Shown in pieces: positions 5,063-8,512 of a stretch of 8,512 bases of DNA. A model generated the notes under the pieces. That model saw only the letters and a program-made list of their open reading frames with translations, had not been told where the DNA came from and did no database searches. The translations under genes were made by a program, and so were the position numbers. The DNA is from Comamonadaceae bacterium (lineage in GTDB: Bacteria > Pseudomonadota > Gammaproteobacteria > Burkholderiales > Burkholderiaceae_C), in the NCBI GenBank assembly GCA_947451445.1, contig CANFZJ010000116.1, positions 1-8,512 on the forward strand, written 5' to 3'. Every line of letters begins with the position of its first letter. Position 1 is the first letter of the stretch.

Positions 5063-6712
5063 GTGAATGAATCAATGGCTTTGGTGGCGCTGGGTGGTGG
5101 GGCATTGCTCTACGGCGCGACCCGTTTGAAGACACGGCTGGCACTGTCGCTGGCCAAGCACCGCTCGCTGACCGGCCACCCGCGCATGGCGCGCCGCCTG
5201 GCGGCCCAGTTGCCGAACTACCGCTACAGCGAAGCCCAGGCTTTTGGCCTGGACGGCGCGCCCGCCGATGTAGTGGGCCTGCGCAAAACCGCGCTGGCAC
5301 GGCTGGCGGCGGAGTACGCCAGCCGCTTCGCCCTCAGCCTGGCGCAAACGCGGGAGGCCGAGGGCGATATCTCCGACATGCAGTTCATCGGCGCCTACAA
5401 GCTGCCCTACCAGTTCCGCGAGGTGTTTGGCCAGCCGCTGAAGACCGGCGCGTTCGTGCAGTCCAGCGCGGGCGTGACGCTGACCGACCTGGACGGCAAC
5501 GTGTTCTACGACCTCACGGGCTCGTACGGCGTCAACCTGTTCGGCAACGACTTCTACAAGGACTGCATCCGCCAAGGCAGCCTGCGGGTGGGCGAACTCG
5601 GCCCGGTGCTCGGCTCTTACCACCCGGTGGTGGCCGACAACGCACAGCGGCTCAAAACCATCTCCGGCATGGCCGAGGTGAGCTTCCACATGTCGGGCAC
5701 CGAGGCCGTGATGCAGGCCGTGCGGCTGGCCCGTTACCACACCAAGCGCACCCACCTGCTGCGCTTTTGCGGCGCATACCACGGCTGGTGGGGCGATGTG
5801 CAGCCCGGCATCGGCAACCCGGTGACCGAGCGCGACACCTACACCCTGCAAGACATGGGCGCGGCCACCCTGCGCGTGCTGCGCAGCCGCAAAGACATTG
5901 CCTGCGTGCTGGTCAACCCGCTGCAGGCCCTGCACCCCAACATCGGCGCGCCCGGCGATTCGTCGCTGCTGGACAGTTCGCGCCAGGCGCACTACGACCG
6001 TGCCGCGTACACCCGCTGGCTGCACGCGCTGCGCGCCATCTGCACCGAGAAAAACATCGCCCTGGTCTTTGACGAGGTGTTTGTCGGCTTCCGCCTGGCC
6101 CCCGGCGGCGCGCAGGAATACTTTGGCGTGCAGGCCGACATGGTCACCTACGGTAAGACTCTGGGCGGTGGCCTGCCGGTGGGCGTGGTCTGCGGCCAGC
6201 ACCGCTGGATGAAGCGCTACCGCGACGATGCCCCGGCCGACATCTGCTTTGCCCGTGGCACCTTCAACGCCCACCCCTACGTCATGGGCGCGATGAACGT
6301 GTTTTTGCACAGCCTGGACAGCGCGCCCATACAAGCCCTGTACGCAGGGCAAGACGTCCGCTGGGACCAGCGCGCCGCCACCCTGAACCAGCGCCTGCTG
6401 GCCGCCGGTGTGCCGGTGCAGGTGGCGAATATGGCGTCCATCTGGACCGTGCTGTACACCCAGCCCGCCTGCTACAACTTCCTGTTTCAACATTACTTGC
6501 GCCTGGAGGGCCTGGCTTTGAGTTGGGTGGGTACGGGGCGCTTCATCTTCAGCCTGAACTACACCGACGCCGACTTTGAGGCCGTAGCCCAGCGCTTTGT
6601 GCGCGCCGCCTTGGCAATGCAGGCGGATGGCTGGTGGGGGAACAACCCAGCGTTGACCAACAAGCGGATCAAACGCCGGGTGCTGCGGGAGATGCTGGCG
6701 CAGAAGTTTTGA
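5063..6712 (+). CDS. Class III PLP-dependent aminotransferase (glutamate-1-semialdehyde mutase-like) with N-terminal extension
   Basis: The 549-residue protein (from the GTG) has a class III aminotransferase core from about residue 135. It shows LTDLDGNVFYDLTGSYGVNL, SGTEAV (211-216, phosphate binding), AYHGWW (the Y-H-G that stacks on PLP), LVFDEVFVGFR (335-344, with the cofactor-binding Asp) and YGKTLGGGLPVG, where Lys365 should form the Schiff base. The pattern is nearest to glutamate-1-semialdehyde aminomutase and related enzymes, which are usually near 430 residues; about 120 extra N-terminal residues are present. These begin with a weakly hydrophobic segment (ALVALGGGALLYGATRL) and a basic, amphipathic stretch (KTRLALSLAKHRSLTGHPRMARRL), suggesting attachment to the membrane. 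It is not a housekeeping hemL by length or context. Among lipid genes, its substrate may be a lipid headgroup or a soluble headgroup precursor, but nothing visible identifies it. It ends one base before the stop of the convergent Mpo1-like gene. Confidence 0.85.
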   Translation: MNESMALVALGGGALLYGATRLKTRLALSLAKHRSLTGHPRMARRLAAQLPNYRYSEAQAFGLDGAPADVVGLRKTALARLAAEYASRFALSLAQTREAEGDISDMQFIGAYKLPYQFREVFGQPLKTGAFVQSSAGVTLTDLDGNVFYDLTGSYGVNLFGNDFYKDCIRQGSLRVGELGPVLGSYHPVVADNAQRLKTISGMAEVSFHMSGTEAVMQAVRLARYHTKRTHLLRFCGAYHGWWGDVQPGIGNPVTERDTYTLQDMGAATLRVLRSRKDIACVLVNPLQALHPNIGAPGDSSLLDSSRQAHYDRAAYTRWLHALRAICTEKNIALVFDEVFVGFRLAPGGAQEYFGVQADMVTYGKTLGGGLPVGVVCGQHRWMKRYRDDAPADICFARGTFNAHPYVMGAMNVFLHSLDSAPIQALYAGQDVRWDQRAATLNQRLLAAGVPVQVANMASIWTVLYTQPACYNFLFQHYLRLEGLALSWVGTGRFIFSLNYTDADFEAVAQRFVRAALAMQADGWWGNNPALTNKRIKRRVLREMLAQKF

Positions 6713-6713
6713 A

Positions 6714-7301
6714 TCAACCGTGGTACTGGCGTGGCTCGATCAACTCCCCACGCAGCAGCGCCATCGGTGCCTTGTAGTACAGCATGATGTCGTGGAACGG
6801 GTCGGTCAAAATCTTGGTCATCCACACCAGCCCGGCCTGCACGTCCTTGATGAAAAACAGGTGCACGGTGCGAAACAGCAGCCCCCCTACGCCCACCGCC
6901 AGCCACAGCCAGCCGGTCGCGTGGGCCCAGTCTTGCCAGGGGGCACCGCGCAGGGCGGGGTCGAGAAGCAGCAACAAGGGCGCGGCCACCCAAATGGCCA
7001 TCAGCACCACTTTACGGCGCAGGTTGTAGCCCACCTTGATGTCTTCCTTGTGTGCGTGCGTGGCCTGGTTGACCAGGTCGTAACCCTTGGGCTCGAAGAA
7101 GAAATGCCCGGCCTGGCGGCTGGTCATGGACACCAGCCAGGCCAGCAGTGCGGCCAGGGCCGGGTCTTTGAACAGCAGCGCGTAGGCGCAGACAAAGCTC
7201 ACAGCGCTCAACAGGTGCAGCGACTGGTTGATGCGGCTGTGGTGGTAGTAACGGTGGTCGTCCCAGCGCTGGGTGCTGAGTTCCTCAAAAAAACGGGACA
7301 T
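6714..7301 (-). CDS. DUF962/Mpo1-like integral membrane protein
   Basis: The 195-residue protein has about four hydrophobic segments (near 30-44, 47-60, 97-112 and 125-142) and conserved-looking histidines at their edges. The pattern H20-x4-N25-x3-H29 followed by R-Q-A-G-H66-F-F-F-E70 matches the DUF962 family, whose yeast member Mpo1 is an iron-dependent dioxygenase that shortens 2-hydroxy fatty acids by one carbon. Extra His82 and His84 (THAHKED) could also bind metal. Bacterial members are little studied. The start at 7299-7301 has a strong Shine-Dalgarno (AAGGAG on the minus strand, 7307-7312) 5 bases away. It lies 13 bases downstream of plcP on the same strand, so the two form an operon, which suggests a role in handling fatty acids or acylglycerols during lipid turnover. 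The family assignment is from motif spacing and is moderately sure; the membrane topology is clear. Confidence 0.65.
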   Translation of the reverse strand: MSRFFEELSTQRWDDHRYYHHSRINQSLHLLSAVSFVCAYALLFKDPALAALLAWLVSMTSRQAGHFFFEPKGYDLVNQATHAHKEDIKVGYNLRRKVVLMAIWVAAPLLLLLDPALRGAPWQDWAHATGWLWLAVGVGGLLFRTVHLFFIKDVQAGLVWMTKILTDPFHDIMLYYKAPMALLRGELIEPRQYHG

Positions 7302-7314
7302 GGGGACTCCTTGC

Positions 7315-8196
7315 TTAAACAGATGCGGGTTGCCGCTGGGGTGCGGCGATGAGGGGGGTGGTTGCGGGGGCCGGGTCTTGCCAGTGCAGCAGCTCCAGCC
7401 GACCGTCAAAGTGCTCGACCAGGGCGGTGCGGCTTTCCACCCAGTCGCCGTCGTTGCAGTACAGCGTGCCGTGGATGGTGCGCATCTCGGCCCGGTGGAT
7501 GTGGCCGCAGACCACGCCGTGGTGGCCGCGCTTGCGGGCCTCGGCGGCCACGGCGTCTTCAAAGTCGGTCACGTAGTTCAGCGCCGTCTTCACCTTGCCC
7601 TTCAGGTAGGACGACAGCGACCAGTACGGCAGGCCCATGCGGGCACGCAGGCTGTTCAGATGGCGGTTCAGCTTCAGCGTCAGCTCGTACAGGTTGTCGC
7701 CCAGATAGGCCAGCCATTTGGCGTACTGCACCACCGCATCAAAGTAGTCGCCATGCACCACCCACAGCTTGCGGTTGTCGGCGGTGACGTGCACGGCCTC
7801 TTGCACCACCTCGATGCCGCCAAAGTGGTGGCCTACAAAGCCGCGCGCAAACTCGTCGTGGTTGCCGGGCACAAAAATCACCCGGCAGCCTTTGCGGGCG
7901 CGGCGCAGCAGCTTTTGCACCACGTCGTTGTGCGACTGCGGCCAGTACCAGCGCCGGCGCAGCTGCCAGCCGTCGATGATGTCGCCCACCAGATACAGGT
8001 AGTCGCTGGGGTGGGCTTTTAAAAACCGCAACAGGGGCTCGGCCTGGCAGCCGGGCGTGCCCAGGTGCAGGTCGGATATGAAGATGCTGCGAAAACGCTG
8101 GAGGGGCACGTCGTCGTCCGGGTCCGGTGGGGGCGGCGCAAAGGCCGCGCGCCAAGCCCCTGCGCTGCCGGGACCTGTGTCAAATGGTTGGAACAT
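7315..8196 (-). CDS. plcP: PlcP-like metallophosphoesterase (phospholipase C of phosphate starvation)
   Basis: The 293-residue protein has the full calcineurin-type two-metal site: D42-L-H44 (ISDLHLG), GD72 (LVGDIIDGW), GNH113DE, H148 (VVHGDYFD) and GH232-I-H234. Besides these it carries stretches I recall from Sinorhizobium PlcP: TPGCQAEPLLRFL, WYWPQSHNDVVQKLLRRARKG (83-103), HFGGIEVV, and YWSLSSYLKGKVKTALNYV with DFE. PlcP cleaves the headgroup phosphate from membrane phospholipids, leaving diacylglycerol, and belongs to the PhoB regulon. Genes like this are often mislabelled as the lipid A enzyme LpxH (UDP-2,3-diacylglucosamine diphosphatase), which is the main alternative; LpxH is shorter (about 240 residues) and lacks these stretches. 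The first 33 residues are Pro/Asp-rich and probably disordered. The ATG at 8194-8196 has a strong AAGGAG (8203-8208, minus strand) 6 bases away and is preferred over an upstream ATG at 8259. A Pho box lies 46-85 bases upstream, and the Mpo1-like gene follows after 13 bases. Confidence 0.8.
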   Translation of the reverse strand: MFQPFDTGPGSAGAWRAAFAPPPPDPDDDVPLQRFRSIFISDLHLGTPGCQAEPLLRFLKAHPSDYLYLVGDIIDGWQLRRRWYWPQSHNDVVQKLLRRARKGCRVIFVPGNHDEFARGFVGHHFGGIEVVQEAVHVTADNRKLWVVHGDYFDAVVQYAKWLAYLGDNLYELTLKLNRHLNSLRARMGLPYWSLSSYLKGKVKTALNYVTDFEDAVAAEARKRGHHGVVCGHIHRAEMRTIHGTLYCNDGDWVESRTALVEHFDGRLELLHWQDPAPATTPLIAAPQRQPASV

Positions 8197-8241
8197 CCGT
8201 GGCTCCTTGTCATGGCGATGTCCGCAGTGTCTTGTTGCGGC

Positions 8242-8281
8242 GTGACGTCCGCATGGCATTGGCGTGTCAGTTGCATGACGG
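8242..8281 (-). promoter_or_regulatory. Pho box (four PhoB half-sites) upstream of plcP
   Basis: Read on the minus strand, four 7-base half-sites follow each other at exact 11-base steps (plus-strand starts 8275, 8264, 8253, 8242): CCGTCAT, CTGACAC, ATGCCAT, ACGTCAC. Compared with CTGTCAT/CTGTCAC, each keeps 5 or 6 of 7 bases. They point towards plcP, whose ATG is 46 bases from the last half-site. About 10 bases beyond it, where a -10 should be, is only a weak GACACT. The same pattern stands before the glycosyltransferase at the other end of the cluster. The orientation does not fit the divergent DUF2946 gene. Confidence 0.7.
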
Positions 8282-8315
8282 GCAGCGCCAGCCCATCGGC
8301 ATGGATAATCGGCCC

Positions 8316-8512
8316 ATGCACCGCCTGCGCAACCCCACCACCTTTGCCCGCCATCTGGCGCGCTGGGTGCTGGCGTGTTTTGCGCTGTCGCTGGGGCTGG
8401 CGATTGCCGCGCCGCTGGCCAACCCGCAGTCGCTGGAGCTGGTCTGCTCCAGCGCCGGGGCGGTCAAGCTGCTGGTCAAGTCTGCCGATGGAAGCACCCA
8501 GGTCGTCAGCCA
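8316..8512 (+). CDS. DUF2946-type small protein, N-terminal part only
   Basis: The gene is cut by the window end; 65 complete codons are visible. The product starts MHRLRNPTTFARHLARW, then a hydrophobic segment (VLACFALSLGLAIAA, about 18-32), then PQSLELVCSSAGAVKLLVKSADGS. This agrees with DUF2946 proteins of Comamonadaceae, short exported or membrane proteins often found near copper or TonB-receptor genes, with no proven function. The conserved Cys in ELVCS is visible; the usual later Cys-rich part would be beyond the window. An in-frame ATG at 8301 would add five residues (MDNRP); neither start has a clear Shine-Dalgarno. It is divergent from plcP and its place beside the lipid cluster may be accidental. 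Confidence 0.65.
   Translation, partial: MHRLRNPTTFARHLARWVLACFALSLGLAIAAPLANPQSLELVCSSAGAVKLLVKSADGSTQVVS

Noticed and set aside
5043..5300. N-terminal extension of the PSD protein upstream of 5042
   Set aside because: The extension overlaps the aminotransferase gene in antisense, has no family similarity and no good ribosome site; the family start MSIRTT fits well.
5072..6493. Long open frame on the minus strand opposite the aminotransferase
   Set aside because: Low-complexity His/Val/Gln-rich translation without motifs; the plus strand holds an intact class III aminotransferase.
8301..8315. The second Pho array as a promoter element for the DUF2946 gene
   Set aside because: The half-sites are oriented towards plcP, and no -10 lies at the right distance on the plus strand.
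1..8512. CRISPR arrays, tRNA or rRNA genes, transposase genes, prophage
   Set aside because: No spaced direct repeats, no cloverleaf or rRNA-like stretches and no transposase or phage proteins were seen in any frame.

Overview
The window is GC-rich (with GC-rich third codon positions) and its gene families and two dispersed repeat types look like a betaproteobacterium of the Comamonadaceae (Rhodoferax, Polaromonas or Acidovorax type). This assignment rests on recognition only; no search was run. Coding density is very high and no gene-free stretch exceeds about 250 bases.

Left part (1-2703), ordinary housekeeping or hypothetical genes: the start of a small DUF3567-like protein (minus strand, cut by the window edge), a membrane-anchored proline/alanine-rich DUF3108 protein (minus), a divergent fumarylacetoacetate-hydrolase-fold protein that appears to have lost its metal ligands (plus), and a small lipoprotein with a TonB C-terminal-like domain (plus). 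An AT-richer dispersed repeat forms the 3' end of the hydrolase gene. A MITE-like element of about 142 bp with 29-bp imperfect terminal inverted repeats sits at the stop codon of the TonB-like gene.

Main part (2890-8281), the most interesting region: five tightly packed genes on alternating strands. They are a GT4 glycosyltransferase (plus), a phosphatidylserine decarboxylase-family proenzyme (minus), a class III PLP aminotransferase with an unusual N-terminal extension (plus), a small DUF962/Mpo1-like membrane protein (minus) and a PlcP-like metallophosphoesterase (minus). Upstream of each outer gene, pointing inward, is a row of four PhoB-type 7-bp half-sites at exact 11-bp spacing (2890-2929 and 8242-8281). 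In other bacteria PlcP phospholipase C plus a GT4 diacylglycerol glycosyltransferase replace phospholipids by phosphorus-free glycolipids under phosphate starvation. I infer that this is such a Pho-controlled membrane-lipid remodelling locus. The decarboxylase, aminotransferase and Mpo1-like protein are not part of the textbook pathway and may define an additional branch, possibly an amino-containing lipid headgroup and fatty-acid processing.

Right edge (8316-8512): the start of a DUF2946-type small membrane or exported protein (plus), divergent from plcP and cut by the window end.
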